A stretch of DNA of 64,000 nt from Nepenthes gracilis (GCA_033239525.1 BSYO01000023.1:12230158-12294157), one strand, 5' to 3'. Shown: positions 1 through 13,370, numbered from the stretch's first letter. Numbers and translations: made by a program. The notes: generated by a model not told the origin, from the sequence alone.

Positions 1-1425
1 TATCAAACTTGCTTTATTTGCTATATAATCTTGGCATACTATTAAATCCTAATACTCACGTCACCAATATACCAATAATAGTTTGCATGCTAAAACTAGT
101 ATGTAAAGTATGAATGAAATGATTGGATAAGAAAATCTTAACAGTTTATCTTAAAAATATAATTTGATTTTCTTAAGTAAAGAATGACTTTTCACATCAA
201 ATAATAAGACTTTAGGGTTGTAACCATCATTTTCTTTTTTGTGTCACACATTAATAAATGAAAGAAAAGTATTTATAGATATAATTAAAAATTAGGTCCA
301 AAATACACATCCTTTCAAAATTAAGCGCCTCAATACACATGTATTAAATACACGCGCATCGAGTGCAAAAGGGTTAGTAGGGGGCCATGCCCTAATGCAT
401 GTGCATTACTTAAGTATATATCAGGCACATTAGTAGTAACAATCACATAATTAATGTAGCAGTTTAAAATAAGAAGTGCTTTTAGGCATTCAGCGAGAGA
501 GAGACAAAGAGAGAGAGATTAATGTAGAGCTGAGAAGTGGGGAGAGGGAGGTTGGTTTTCCTGAGATGATGTGACACCGGATCTGTATATTAATTGTTGG
601 ATTCTCATCTAATGTTCTTCTTTAAATTATTTATTTCTAAAAAATATTTTTTTATTTTTTTAATAATAAAAAAATAAAGAATATTTAATAAAAATCTGAC
701 AATTACTATATAATATTATATATATACCATACGAAACTCACATCGCAGAAGCCCGTTTGGAAGGGGGAGGAGATTAGAACTGATCGGCCCATTTAATGTT
801 GAGGAAGATGGCCCACTTGACAGCCTAAAGGCTTTCCTTCTAATTCTACATAATTATTTTATAATAAATATTGAGTTTAAATAATATATATATATAATTT
901 AAAATAAATTTTACATTCATTAATCATCAAAATAAAAAAAGATAGTGTTTTTTAATAACAATTGATCCTATTATTATATATATTTTTAATGTATTATATT
1001 GTTTGTTTTTTCGTTTGAGTGTTTTGGGTGCCTTCATTCCACATCAGCATGAACTTCTATTTATTGAGAGTATGGCAGAACAAAATTTATTTTATAAAAA
1101 TTTTATTTTGTCAATTTATTTTAATTTGATTCCTAATTTAATTATTGTTCCAAAGGTGATATTGGTTGACCTCAAAAAGTAAAAAACTATAATATTATTT
1201 CTAATAAACAAATAGAACTATAACATATGATATGCCTTTCTTCTTTTAACTTTCAAAAATCAATATATACATATATATATATATATATATAAGAATCTAT
1301 AAAAAAAAAAGAATATCAAGATAGATATATATATTATATTAAAAAATAAGATAATAAATAATAATAAATATTTAGAAGTAGCATGTATTGAAAATATGAT
1401 AAAGAAAAACTATTTAAGTTGGTTC
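1..1425. other. AT-rich intergenic stretch, no gene seen
   Basis: The stretch is strongly AT-rich, with long A/T runs and short AT microsatellites (for example around 1268-1290). A purine-rich GA tract lies near 490-550. I see no convincing coding frame, splice structure or retroelement domain on either strand. It ends at the left LTR of the element that starts at 1426. Confidence 0.6.
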
Positions 1426-2617
1426 TGATGCATCCTTAATTCTCGGATTGTAGTACGGATTATGGAGTATTCTATTCTTTCGCTGCAAGTCAAATTGGAG
1501 CGGGTCAGATCGTTGTCGCTATTAACTTGGAACCTATACACCATAAACTATAAATAAAATTTTAGATGACTGCAGAAATTACTCCCACCGTATATCCTCC
1601 GATACTCAAATCAGAAATCTTTCTTAGAGAATAGAAAGATAATAGGAAGATGAGATGAATGCATATATGTATATAGTAGTGGATGAAGTATTTGGATGCA
1701 CATGCTGATGAGCGATTTAGAGATGCGCCCGATAGAGGGGTGGTTTTTAAGTGCGCCCGGTAGAGGGGCAGCTTAGAGGCACACCTGTGGATGGCGACCT
1801 AGAGGTGTGCTAGCAGAGGGATAGCTTAAAGGTGCGCCTAAAAGAGAGACGGCTTAGAGGTGTGCCCGTGGAATGCGATTTAGAGGTGCGCCAACAAAGG
1901 GCGGCTTAGAGGTATGCCCACGGAGGGCGACTTAGAGAAGAATGACTAAGTTGCATTGGTGGGTCAATATCCTGATTACCTGAGCGGAGGGTTGACTCTT
2001 AGACAGCGAGTTCCTGACTACGGGATGGAAGGCTCATGACTCCAGGACCGGGGGCCGAGGGCCTCCTTAATAAAGGAGGATCGAAGGGCTTCCGGACGAG
2101 AGGAGGACCGAAGGGCCTCCTAGTGGGCGGAGGTCTGAGAGCCTCCGAACGGAAGGAGGGTTGAGGGCCTCCTGACTGACAAAGGGCTAATGGCCTCTAG
2201 ACGGGAGGCGAGCTAAGGGCCTCCTAGCGGCGAAGGGCCAATGGCCTCCAAACGAGATGAGGGATAAAGGCTTCCAGGACTGGAGGATGTCCGAGGCGCT
2301 TCCGAATAGACAGAGAGCCGAGGAGCCTCCTGGATGGGAGGAGGGTCAAGGGTCCCCTGGCTGTCAGTCTGCTCTCGTTGGAGATTGGTTAGCAACGACT
2401 ACGTCCTTCCCCGAGCCATGTGGAGCCTTATGGAGTTCTTTTAGCTTCTTCGAGCTTGTCCTTCCAAACTTGAGGGTGCTTGAATTTATAGCGTATCTTG
2501 TAGATACACTATTCTTGCTGAAGTCATGTAGGACTCTTCATTTTGAAAAAAACTATATTGGATTGCGGGCTTGTTGTAGGGCCTGACCCCTTAGGCCCAT
2601 GGTTGTTGGACCCATCA
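1426..2617 (-). repeat. 3' LTR of the LARD-like element (left copy)
   Basis: This block matches 7887-9106 over its whole length, including the shared stretches TACGGATTAT, TTCTTTCGCT and GTATATCCTCC near its left end and GCCTGACCCCTTAG near its right end. Its outer edges read TGATGC at 1426 and CCCATCA at 2617, which on the minus strand gives a proper TG...CA LTR. It contains two internal arrays: GAGGTGCGCC-type units at about 1711-1935 and GGGCCTCC-type units at about 2050-2375. Confidence 0.75.
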
Positions 2618-3189
2618 CTAGCTCCCATACTGGTGGCCCGAATTTTCAACCTCCGACATATTCATGATGGGACGAAACTGGTCATGTTATCTCCTCAAAT
2701 CTAACTTGGATTCTCTTTTTCACTATTCTTGGCGTGACCCCCATGTTTTTTGGTTCTCTACAAATTTGTCTTGTGGATGACATTTTGGCGCCTAACTCTT
2801 CCTCCTGCTTCCCCATGTGCAATAAGTTGACGTGCATCTGTCGGAGCTTCTTCGTCAAGTGGCGCGAGAAGCATGCTACACTACTCGTGGGTTCAGAGCT
2901 CAAGTGGTGCGTGCTATCCAGTGTCGCCAGTTCTTGAACTGCTTTGGTTGCTTCTTTTCGTGTGGGAGCCTGCCGACAAGATTTGAATCCATACTCAAAT
3001 CTCGTCTGTTTTAAAACAGCATTCAAATCTGGACCCTTCCCCTGGAGCTCGCTTGAGGGTCTTTGGCTAGTGCCTCTATCTTGATTCAGTACTTTGGAGC
3101 GGAACGGGGTCGTGGTTCCTGACCGGGCAGCCCGACACATGAAAATCTGCAATTTTAGAATCAGGATGGCCTAGTCGGCGAAAAAAGTG

Positions 3190-3720
3190 GAGGTCATTAG
3201 CCGGATTCATTGACCGGAATGCTTAACTCTAGAGAGAGGATGGAACCGGATTGATGGTTGACCAGTTTGGTTGACCGCATCGCTTGATCCGGAGAGCGGA
3301 ACGGAGCCAAAAATATGGTTGACCGGTTTTGTTGACTAATGCACTCGAATCTAGAGAGCAGTGCAGAACCGAAAATCTTTGTTGATCGGTTCTGTTGACC
3401 AAAGCGCTCGAATCTGGAGAGCAGAGCGGAGACGAAAATACTGGTTGACCCAATCCATTGACCAAAGCCCTCGAATTCGGAGAGCAGTGTGAAGCCAAAA
3501 ACCTTTGTTGACCTGTTCCGCTAACCAATGCACTCGAATCCGGAGCGTAGAGTGGAGACGAAAATGGTAGTTGAGCGGATCCGTTGACCAAAGCGCTTGA
3601 ATCCGAAGAGCAGTACAAAGCCGAAAATCTTTATTGACCTGTTCCGCTGACCAAAGTGCTCAAATCCGGAGAGTAGAGCGGAGACAAAAATGCTGGTTTA
3701 CCGGATCTGTTGACCTGTGA
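3190..3720. repeat. Tandem array, unit about 62 bp, about 8 copies
   Basis: Each unit contains GTTGACC, then a CACTCGAATC-like or GCGCTCGAATC-like block, then GGAGAGCAG and GAAAAT. Copies start about 62 bases apart (for example near 3317 and 3379) and are imperfect. The array lies inside the LARD-like element. The open frame at 3229-3618 on the minus strand is simply the translation of this repeat and should not be read as a gene. Confidence 0.8.
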
Positions 3721-4799
3721 AGTGAGCATTTTTTACGCGTTATTTTTTTCTTCCACCGACTAGGTACTTAATGAGTAGCTGAGCGTCCTATCAATTATTG
3801 TCACGTGTTGCCTCAAGGGGTAGCCATAATCCCAGCAATAAATGCAACGAGCGATTTGATTTGGCTATGCCTTCTTGAGAAAGTATGCTCTTGGAGGGAA
3901 GATCTTAGACTCAAGATCAGATCACCTTACCGACCTTGGATCTTCTTATCGGTGCCTCTGAAATGGGGTGCACGGGATCAGCATAGATATTATTTGGTCA
4001 ATTTTTCGGAGCTAGAAGGAAAATCTTCACCGGTTCTGACCGTGATCCGTCCGAGTCTCAGGCGAGATTCAGGAGCACACAGAAGGAAGATCTCAAGCTC
4101 GAGATCAAATCTCCTCGCTATAAGGACGGGCTTTAAGAGGTCAGGAGGCACTTGCCTTAAGATAGCTAATCATTCAAGCTGTGGCAATAAGATGCACCTT
4201 GTGTTCCCTAGAACGGTTCTTCTCGTCGTGCATTGCTGTGGGCGAGTCAGTCAAAAGGACTGGGAGTGACGAGCCCTTTGAAAGCTCAGTTGTTGGAATT
4301 GAGTATCCTTTGGCTCTCCAGTCAAGCGAATGGGTCAATACCATGACCACGACCAAGCCTGGGATCCCGATCTCAGTGACTCCCTCTTTGACGATGCCTC
4401 TTTTCTTTCCATGGAGTGTAAGGGCTGCTGAGAATGATTTGCGTCAGATTCTGATCGTTTCTGTGAAGGAAAGTCGTGGCCCTGAGGAGACGCGGTTGAT
4501 GTCTAAGCCTCCTGGCTTTGACGAACACGTCTAGTTGGTTACGCTCACCCCTGTCAAGAGGAGGTCGTGGTGCTGAGAAGATATGGTTGCTGGCTAAGCT
4601 TTGAGGCTATTGTTACCGGTCTTTTGCTAGCCTAGGCTGTTGCCCGCATGTACTATCAATGCTCGGTCCTATTTGAGGACGTCGTAACTTTCATACGTCT
4701 GGTCCTAGTCTGCCGACCGTCATTAACGGCTAGTGATCTCTCCTTCGGGAGGAGGTTGCTGCATGCAAGTTGAAAACCCCCTAAGGTTTTGAATTCGAC

Positions 4800-5095
4800 C
4801 ACACATGGGCCGCTTAGTGACGGGACTGAGGTTCAAACACAATCCCGTATAGGCCGCTCAAAATGACCGATGTTTAATCAGACCGCTAGTTAGTTGCTCA
4901 GAATGGGACCGAGGTTTTATTTGACAGTTAGTGGGCCGCTCAGAATAGGATCGAGGTTTATTTCAACCGCTGGTGGGCTGCTCGGAATGAGACCGGGGTT
5001 TTATTTGACCGCTAGTGGGCCACTTGGAATGGGACCGAGATTTTATTTGATCACTAATGGGCCACTCGAAATGTGACTGAGGTTTAGTCACTGAC
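4800..5095. repeat. Tandem array, unit about 43 bp
   Basis: There are imperfect repeats of a unit containing GGGCCGCTC, GAATGGGACCGAGG and TTTTATTTGACCGCTAG. About six units are visible, the clearest between 4895 and 5080. The array lies in the interior of the LARD-like element, separate from the 62-bp array. Confidence 0.75.
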
Positions 5096-6239
5096 GAGTA
5101 AAGGCCCTCTTGACTTAGGGGCAGTCTACGTTGCATGAATTTATGTAGTGTTATGTAATTACCCGTATAAGCAAATAATATTACTATCCTATTAATGGAA
5201 ACATGATTCAAGCAAGCGGTATGGTGTATGCAAGACTTATCTGAATTCGGTGTGGAATCATCAGCACATAAGTGGTGTCCTTGCAACAGGCTCACCGCCC
5301 TGAGTGCATGGCTAGCGTGCACTGCTTCGGAGGGTTGTCAGGGCACTTTGGTTGGTGACTTAGCCTATGGCCCCTATACTCCGTGGGATTTGGTTCTTTG
5401 CTAAGAATTGGTTGGGTAGCACATTACTGCCGTGCTAGGTAGCCTGTTGGCCAGTGGTTCGGATCCCGTTGTCAGCCGATACTGCCTCGGATGACCGGAT
5501 CGGTGCAGCGCTTGGCTAGATGATGTTTTCTACGACGCAACGGGTGGTGGGCCGAGCAAGTTGAGCCCTCATTGCAAGTGCTACCATAACTTTTGCAGAG
5601 TCTGCTGCCATGCAACGGGTCAACGAGAGGCGTTGCAGCTGGATCAGCCTGCTGACTGGTGCGCCTTATTCGGGAGAATCGTCCAGGCCAAGGATGGCCC
5701 ATGAACAAGGGAACAGCTGCTCTAATTGACGTCTTACATTTATGGCCTCTACTCTCTGAAAGGTTGGGTTCGCCTCACCGAGCCTATAGGGTTTGAGGTC
5801 AGCGCCTCCTGGCAACATTTGGAGCAGTGTGGATCATGCCGCTTTGGGCCTTTACCTGCGCTTCATGGCTTGGCTTGCCTTTGGGCCGCCACTAGGCCGT
5901 GCCGCTTGTGACCACTTACGCCTCAAGGTTGTCAGGCCACTAGATCTTCTGCAGATATTTGTTCACTTTGTTGATTTAGGAGTCAGAGGGCAGAGCCTCC
6001 AACACAACGTCTTTGGTTGGACACGTGAGGTCCGAAAGTGGGCACCGGTGCATATTTTGGGGCCTCTCGTCTGCCAGCATTGTTACACAAGGAGGTGTTG
6101 TTTACATGGGGATGTTCTAGGCCGTCGTGATAAGATTTCCTTCACGGCTTCTTGACACTGCTCTTGGTAGAGTCTTAGAAAGTGAGTCGAGTTTATTATC
6201 CATGGTCTCTGGAGCCTGAAGTCGCCACAGTCCATCCCT

Positions 6240-6720
6240 TGCCAGTTTCAGGCCTATTGAGGCCCATTCTAGGCTCTAGATTGGTTGCAGCAGGACAGAC
6301 TCTAGGCGCTGGTCTAGGACATGGCTGGACTTGATCTTGGCTCTGGACAGTTCAGTGGTCTAGCTATATCTAGGCACCGAGCTAGGACTAGATTGGATGT
6401 GACCCGGGTGTTGGACTGGTCCTAGGTGGGGGACATGGCTTAAATGGGAAGGAGCAGTGTCGAACTGACGGGACTCTAGATCATCAACCATGGAGTCAGA
6501 CTGATTTTGGAGACAGGTTAGCATGCAGCCGGGCCAGATCTGGGCACTGGAGTGGATCTAAGCGCCGGATGCAAATCCGAGCCGCCAATTGGGATCTAGG
6601 ACGCCAGACTCAATCTTGGGCGCCAGATTGGGTCGTGGTTGAGCACAGTCATGGCTGAACCAAGTTGTGGTAGAGCTGGGTTGTGGCTAAACCGAGTTGC
6701 GGAAGGACCGAGTCTTAGAA
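6240..6720. repeat. Degenerate short repeats in the LARD-like interior
   Basis: Recurrent short blocks such as CTAGGCGC, GGATCTAAGCGCC, GGTCTAGG and GGGTTGTGG give this stretch a repetitive texture. No fixed period is obvious by eye. No coding domain is visible. Confidence 0.4.
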
Positions 6721-7868
6721 ACGTTCATATATAACGGAGAGGAGGCAGAGCGGGATGCGATCATATAAGATGGCTGGAACCGCATTTGGTGGACCAATGA
6801 GGCATACCTGAAGATGGCGAGGAGGATCGCCAGTGGAGGGTGGTCCCAGTATGGATGACGATGCTAGTCATAGCGATAGCCACCCCATGATGGCGCGAGT
6901 AGCAATACAAGCTTCATTGAGGGTTTTCTTCTTCCTCTCTCCACTGTGCCTTGATTTGTTAATTCTTCTCTGGCGATGGTGGCAGTGGCTCTTCAAGCGA
7001 CGGTGGCCGCTGTCACTTCATGCGTTAGAGTCTGAAAGTTGGAGGGGAAGCCCCTAGTATGGCGTCTTCGGACTGGCCCTGCTGTATTCGCGGGCTATGC
7101 TCTTCGCTTTAGCGAGGCAGCTCACAATTGTAGGACCGGGCAGTAGCTTGTCTGTTTATTCTGCCTGGGACCTCTCCGAGCTTGTGGAGGTTGCCGGTAG
7201 TCTTGGGAGTGACAATGCCTTGCCGCTTTGGGCTTCGGCCTGGCTCTCTGGGACTAGATTGATCATTTATTTGGGAGCGGCCCCGTCGCTCGAATCCTCC
7301 TAAATACTGAGGTCGTCGAGCTGATGAGATTGGTACTAGGGGCCGTTTGGGTCCTGAAGTCGTCGGGCCAATTAATCCAGTGAGGATGCTGACTTTCTTG
7401 GATCACTTAAAAGCTGATCGGCGAAGCCCCCAGTGTTACCTCTTCTGACGGGTGCAAACGGTCTGGGGATAATAGGTCTAAAGCACCCGGCTAGATAGCG
7501 AGTGCTTGCACACTCAAGATCAATCATTCGCCTGCATGGCTACCAGGCCGGGGGTCGTTGCCATGGGTGACTTTGCCTCTGGTTGATGCAATAGTTCGTA
7601 CTCGGGATGTTGATCTTCTTCATCCATCCTAGAGTTAGAGGACAAAGTCCTCAGTATTGTGTCTTCAAATGAGCGCAAATGGTCAGGAGAAGGATGCTCT
7701 GCAGAGCGCCAAGCGCCAGTACATTTGGCGTCGGTCACCTATTGGCATGGCTACCCGATAAGAGGTCGTCGCCATGGGAGGTGATATCTTCAGCAAACAT
7801 GCTGGCCGGAGCACGAGTATTAACTGTGTTGGTTTTCCGGTTGTGAGGTAGAAAGACTTTTTAATCAT

Positions 7869-7886
7869 TCCCATAGACAGCCCCAA
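7869..7886 (-). other. Primer-binding-site-like motif of the LARD-like element
   Basis: Read on the minus strand this is ATTGGGGCTGTCTATGGG, immediately downstream of the 5' LTR end. It resembles the motif at 18348-18365 after the 5' LTR of the Tat element in this window, which fixes the orientation of the LARD-like element and suggests a shared priming system. Confidence 0.55.
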
Positions 7887-9106
7887 TTATGCGCCTTTGA
7901 TTATTGGGTTGTGGTACGGATTATAGAGCCTTCCATTCTTTCGCTACGGGTTAAACTAGAGCGAATCTGATCTCCATCGCTATTAACTTGAAACTTGTAT
8001 ACCACAAACTACAAACAGGAGGTCAGAGGATTGTAAAAATTATTCCCATCGTATATCCTCCAACGATCAACTTAGAAATCTTTCTCAGATAATAGAAAGA
8101 TACTAGGAGGATACGCTGAATGCATATATGCATATAGTGGTGGATGGAGCATTTGGATGCGCCAACCGATAGGCAGTTTAGAAGTGCGCCCGACAAAGGA
8201 GCGGATTAGAGGTGCGCCCGTAAAGGGCGGCTTAGAGGTACATCCGTTAGAGGAGCGGCTTAGAGGAACGCCTACGGATGGCAGCTTAGAGGTGCACCGG
8301 CAAAGGGCGCTAAGGGGCCTCAGAGAAAGACTAAGCTGCACTGGTGGGTCAACATCCTGATTACTTGAGCGGAGGATTGACTCTTGGACAGTGAGATCCT
8401 GACTCCAGGACGGAAGGCTCATGGCTCCAAAAGGGGGGGCGAGGGTCTCCGAACGGGAGGAGGACCGATGAACTCTTGGCTGGAGGAGAGCCGAAAGGCC
8501 TCCGGACGATAGGAGTGCTAAAAGCCTCCGAGACTAGAGGAGGGTTGATGGCTTCTGGATGGGAGGACAGCTAAGGGTCTCATGGCTGGTAGAAGGCTGA
8601 TAGCCTTCAAACCGGATGAGGGGTTGAAGGCCTTCTGGCGGGCAGAGGGCTGAGAGCCTCCAAGACTGGAGAAGGGCTGATGGCCTCCGGATGGGAGGAG
8701 AGCTGAGGGCCTCCTGGCGGCGAAGGGTCGATGGCCTCTAAACGAGAGAAAGGTTAAAGACCTCTAGGACTAAAAGATGGCTAAGGGGCCTTCGGACGGG
8801 CAGAGGGCCGAGGATCCTCCTAGAAGGGAGGAGGACCGAGGGTCTCCTGTCCGCCAGTCTGCTCTCGTTGGAAATTGACTAGTAACAACTACATCCTTCT
8901 TCGAACCATGTGGAGCTTTATATAGCTTTTTGAGCTTCTTCAAACTTGTCCTTCCAAGTTTCAGGATACCTGAATTTATAGCATGGCTTGCAGATATACT
9001 ATTCTTATTGGAGCAATGTGAGACTCTTCATTTTGAAAAAACTATATTGGATTGCGGACCTACTGTGAGGCCTGACCCCTTAGATCCATAGTTGCTGAAC
9101 CCATTA
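7887..9106 (-). repeat. 5' LTR of the LARD-like element (right copy)
   Basis: This is the partner of 1426-2617, with the same order of segments and the same two internal arrays (about 8155-8320 and 8430-8850). The terminal dinucleotides have decayed on both ends compared with the left copy. The primer-binding-like motif (minus strand) directly abuts it at 7869-7886. Confidence 0.75.
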
Positions 9107-11319
9107 GATTTTAACACTTAAATATCGAAGGTATTAGATGTTAAATTTTCTCCTCTTGACTGCATCTTAATCAAATTAAATACTAAAATTAATCATATTG
9201 TACGGGTTTAAAATATTCATACACTAAAAAAAAAAAAACCTCTTGAATTTGAGTCATATATTGAAAGCTATGGGCCATCTCAAACTCAACAACCAATCAA
9301 GTTTAATATATATTTTAAGAATAAATTATATCACCATAATAAAAATAATAAGGCTGTATATCTCATTATATATATATGATTAGCTATATAAATTTATTTT
9401 TACCACTCTACATAATTCAGTGCAATATCCTGTAAGAGTATAAATGATTTTAAATTATTTTTATCACTTAATTTTATAATTTACGTGTAACTAGCTTATA
9501 TTTCTTTTTGACCTATATTTTAAATATATAAATCATCTTAAATATTTTTTTAATCATCTTTTATATATATAATTTCTAAACATTTATGAATAACAGTATT
9601 TACTATCTTATCTTTTAAAATAATTTTACTCATTTATCTTAACATTCTCAAAAACTATATACCATTTTTTTAGTACACTTACCAAAAAAATATATGATAC
9701 TGTTGATGTACTACAAATTTTCTCCTCATATTGGAGGAGACAAATACCAATTATATCTCGGCATAGTTCGGATCAGTTGAAAAGGCCCGACTCGTCTTCG
9801 GCCCAGGAATATGGATGGGCCGATAATTGCTTTAATAATTGGGCTAAGACTTGCTCCGAATACATGCGGATCTTAAAAACTGAAGCCCGTTTTGATTTAC
9901 TCTGCTCTCCCTCCATCCCAGCTAAAAATAGATATATTTTAACACTGGAAAATAATATTAATGCCAAATCCTGATTTCGATTACATATTTTTTAAATAAA
10001 AATATTATATTATTTGACTTAATACTTATTCCACAATTCAATTGTCAGGTCAACCATAATGAATTATCATATTGACCTTATTGAAATTTGGCCGTCCAAT
10101 CTACTCAAATTTTATAAAATATGATTAAAGTATATAAATAATATTGAAGTTTTGGCCGACTTAAGAGCAATGTTTCTTGTATAGAGTTTTTCAGGGAAGA
10201 TGTTAGAAGTCAATCATCAAGAAGACAACAAATATCTACCTCAAGATCACTTACATACTCTTGTTTCAGATGATCCGGGTCTGAACCCGTTGCATACCGA
10301 AAGGGTCATGTACCGAGCTGCTTTTCTTATAAAAGAGTTTGTGGAACGGAGGAAGTATACAAACTTTATTTAGTGAGTGATGATTTTTTGATAATCGAAA
10401 CCTAAAAATCAAGGAATTATCCCGTGTTGGACTATCCAAGGAGACAAACGATCAAGCATCTTGTATATCTCTCCCTCTTTTTTCTCATCATTTTGATACA
10501 AATCAAAAAATATCGTGATATTTCATTTTATACAATATTTTCAAATTGATTTTTCCAACCGTTTGGTTCTTGGAGAAATACCCTCTCATCTTATTACAAA
10601 AGGAACATTGAACATATTAGAAGGTCTATTCTATATTAGTGTAAATTTGATTAACTTTTTGATTGGTCTGAATTTTCGACAAATGCAACTTTTCAGTGAT
10701 TTCATACCTTCCGGTTCATGCCCGTAGTTCGGATTTGTTATTGTGTCTGAGATAAATGTACATGGGGTTTTGTAACTTAAACATGCCCTTCTGTGAATGA
10801 ACATTTTTTGGCATTTTTGTTTCTTGGAGGTTGAAATGTATGAGAGAAGGGTTTTGCATTTTAAAGAATGGTTGAATCTTGTGCAGTGGCTCTCTCCTTG
10901 TATGCTTATTTCAGATGGTGGCCTGAGAATTCACAAAACAGAGAGATCATATCAGTTGCCTTAGCTGTAGCTGCTGAACATCGAACAGTTCTCAAGTTAT
11001 TTGAGTAATTCAGTTCTATAGTTTTAATATAATTTTAATAATTTTATCGTGGCAATTTAGACATCTAATGATTATATAATGTGTTCAAGATATTCTAATA
11101 TGTTTTCATTATTCTAACAGTCCGAATCATTGTAACAAAAGCTTCATCATTATGAGTTCGATAGAGGATGAAGAAGAAAAACTCCTAAATAGGACTCGAA
11201 ATACTAACCTTGGTGGGAGACCAAAAGGCCAAAGTTTGATTTCGATAGTGAAGAATACGACCTTTTTGATGATTTGACGAGTGAAAGGATTTTTGCTTTT
11301 CCATATCATGTTGCAAAAC
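9107..11319. other. AT-rich interval between two retroelements, no gene
   Basis: No gene structure can be supported. A short GC-richer patch at 9768-9915 gives small open frames on both strands that match nothing I recognise. The region 10150-10930 has mixed composition and could be old retroelement sequence (TATAAAAG at about 10328 looks promoter-like), but no partner repeat or domain was found in the window. Confidence 0.5.
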
Positions 11320-12500
11320 TGCAGTCAAGTTCCCAAAATATTTTATATCAATTATTTATGAGTATTATAATAAATGGATGGATTATCTAGAGAACACGTA
11401 ATGTTTGCACATAGCATATTCAAACGGAAAGATCCAACAATGGTCACATAATATTCGTACGAGAATTTGCCTAGTGTCGACGAGGGTCCCGAGCGATGAA
11501 GGACACTGAAGGATCACGCGATAGTCGTGCGAGGTCGGCTCAGGATAGGTCAACAGTCATCTTAGCAACAATAAACATAAAAAGTCATACGATATTCGTA
11601 CAAATGTTGGCATAGTGTCAGTTGAGAGTTGACTAAGCGGCCATGGCTATTGGAAGTTGCGCAAGGTTTGTGTGAAAGTCATCTAAGTGTTAATCGGAGA
11701 TTAGCTGCGCAGCAAAGATTACCAAAGGTCGCGGAAGGTTCATGTGAGAAGTAGTCAAGCAAAGGACATTTACAATGAACAAACGATATTTATGTTTGGT
11801 AGATGCATGATAGACAATTGTTTATTAATTTTAGGGAGACCAGCTCCTGAATAGCAAGTGCGTGGATTGCCCATAGGAGGATCACTCCTGTTGCACGTGA
11901 AGAGCTCACAAGTGGCAAGACTATTATAAAATCGTGCATGATACAATTTTAGGATTGGCAAAAGACAAAGGCTTCTAAAGGTTAGCAGAAGTGGAAGCTA
12001 CGTAGGCGATGTGAGCATTATAGCATCTTTGACAGCATTTTCAATATAAGGAGTGCCACATAAGAGAAAGAAGGGGGGAAAAAAAGAAAAGAAAAAAGTT
12101 TGCATCTGATAGAGATTAAAATCAAGTTTTATTTTTTGCAAAGGTCGAATATATTGTTCAAATGTGTTTCTAATACATATTACCATTTGGTTGTTATTGT
12201 TCTCATTATATTTTCTCTTAAAAGTTGTTATATGTGTTAAAGGGTTGTGTTCAATAATTTTTTACTTGGATTGTAGATAATGACTCTCAAATAGGGATAC
12301 TTTATAACAAGTACTATATTTATGGAAAATTTGTTCAAAATTTGTATCATAATTTTCTCTTAATTTGGAAGATCTTTCACGTTAAAAATCCCTGTGCAAC
12401 GTTGCATTCTTTATACTTAAGTATTTAGTGGTTGGCATTAAATAAGGATTCAAATTTGTTCTACTGCACCAATTGTGCATATTTTGGTCGAATCCGAACA
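11320..12500 (+). repeat. 5' LTR of the plus-strand gag-only copia element
   Basis: The block shares its first part with 14057-14640 and its last part (reverse complement) with the LTRs at 38900-40120 and 41659-42423; common landmarks include the purine-rich AGAGAAAGAAGG-like tract and ACATATTACCATTTGG. The left edge is approximate. The right edge CCGAACA corresponds to CCTAACA in the minus-strand copy. Confidence 0.6.
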
Positions 12501-12540
12501 AGTGACATTGGATAGTAGGTTTTTTGAGATTATAAAAATT

Positions 12541-13370
12541 ATGATTTGATGGCATCAACATCTATAAGCTTGCATTCTACATTGTGTAATTTTACGGGCA
12601 AAATAATTTTATTTTTTTAACAAAAAAGAGTGATATATATTGTAACCTGGGAAGGAACAGTAAAAACACTACGAGACAATTAGAACAAGCCGGAGAAAAT
12701 TAAGAATGAGGAATGACAAGATATGTGGGATATTACTAATCACAAGACGAGATATGATGGATATTGCTAATTGTACAATCTATTATATCTCGCAAACAAT
12801 ACTTGTCAAAAAGCCATCGGTTTATGGAATATATCAGAGGTCTAGATAAAACTTAAGGGTCGATACAAGTTCAAATCCTTGATGATAAGATTACATGTGA
12901 AGAAGAAATTTTATAATTTTCGGTTGTCAGAAAAATAAAATTTTAAAAAATACTTGGACTAGTTCAACTGAATTTTAACGTAAATGTCAGCCCTTAATGG
13001 GAAAATCAATAATAAAAACAAGGAGTTGGTATTGTTGGCTTCTTTCTCAACCTCATGCAATCATATTGTCATGGCGCTACTATTTGGGAAGGACACACTA
13101 AACCTTGATGAGATCATTACTTCTCTACTAATGAATGAGTCTAAGTGGAAAAGAAATGATGAGGTTTCGAGAGAGTCAAATGTCAAGGTGTCCACAAGCG
13201 GTCAAGTCATGAGAGATCAAGGAACCAAGGTAGTAAGTTGAAGAGAAGTAACAATTGGTCCAAACTTTAGAATACAGAATGTTTTTATTGTGACAAGAAG
13301 TGCCACATGAAGTGCGATTGCTTTAAGAGGAAAGAGGGCAATAACGAGCAAGAATAGAGGAGGATCATGA
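12541..13370 (+). pseudogene. Copia-type Gag (UBN2-like) remnant
   Basis: A frame beginning MASTS near 12550 matches the Gag remnant at 41617 (minus strand), including the [13 protein letters not shown] segment. The best preserved part (12984-13240) reads LVLLASFSTSC then GKDTLNLDEIITSLLMNESKWKR, the typical copia Gag pattern in which a leucine-rich segment is followed by GKDTLTLDEV. A zinc-knuckle-like stretch follows near 13280-13330 (CDKKCHMKCDC). Frameshifts and stops break the frame, so no full Gag can be made. Confidence 0.7.

Larger units (their letters stand above)
1426..9106 (-). mobile_element. Large non-autonomous LTR retrotransposon (LARD-like)
   Basis: Two diverged direct repeats of about 1.2 kb (1426-2617 and 7887-9106) flank an interior of about 5.3 kb. 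The orientation is minus: read on that strand the LTR starts TGATGGG and ends GCATCA, and just inside the right LTR is ATTGGGGCTGTCTATGGG, close to the TTGGCGCCGTCTGTGGGAA motif that follows the 5' LTR in many plant Tat-type elements. The interior is markedly GC-richer than its surroundings and shows no RT, integrase or RNase H motif on either strand, so it probably moved with proteins of an autonomous relative. It carries several tandem-repeat arrays. The right LTR end has mutated (TA instead of CA) and a target-site duplication is not clear (ggttc against gattt), so the insertion is old. Confidence 0.75.

Noticed and set aside
2682..3152. 156-residue minus-strand frame in the LARD-like interior
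   Set aside because: It is open over 470 bases but shows no retroelement or cellular motif; in GC-rich sequence such frames occur by chance. It could be a gag relic, but nothing visible supports this.
3229..3618. 129-residue minus-strand frame with repeated SALVN-type segments
   Set aside because: The protein repeat is just the 62-bp tandem DNA repeat of the LARD-like element read in frame; neighbouring frames give similar repeats and there is no start or domain context.
3805..4269. 154-residue plus-strand frame
   Set aside because: It lies in the non-coding interior of the LARD-like element, overlaps frames of similar quality in other phases, and contains no recognisable domain.
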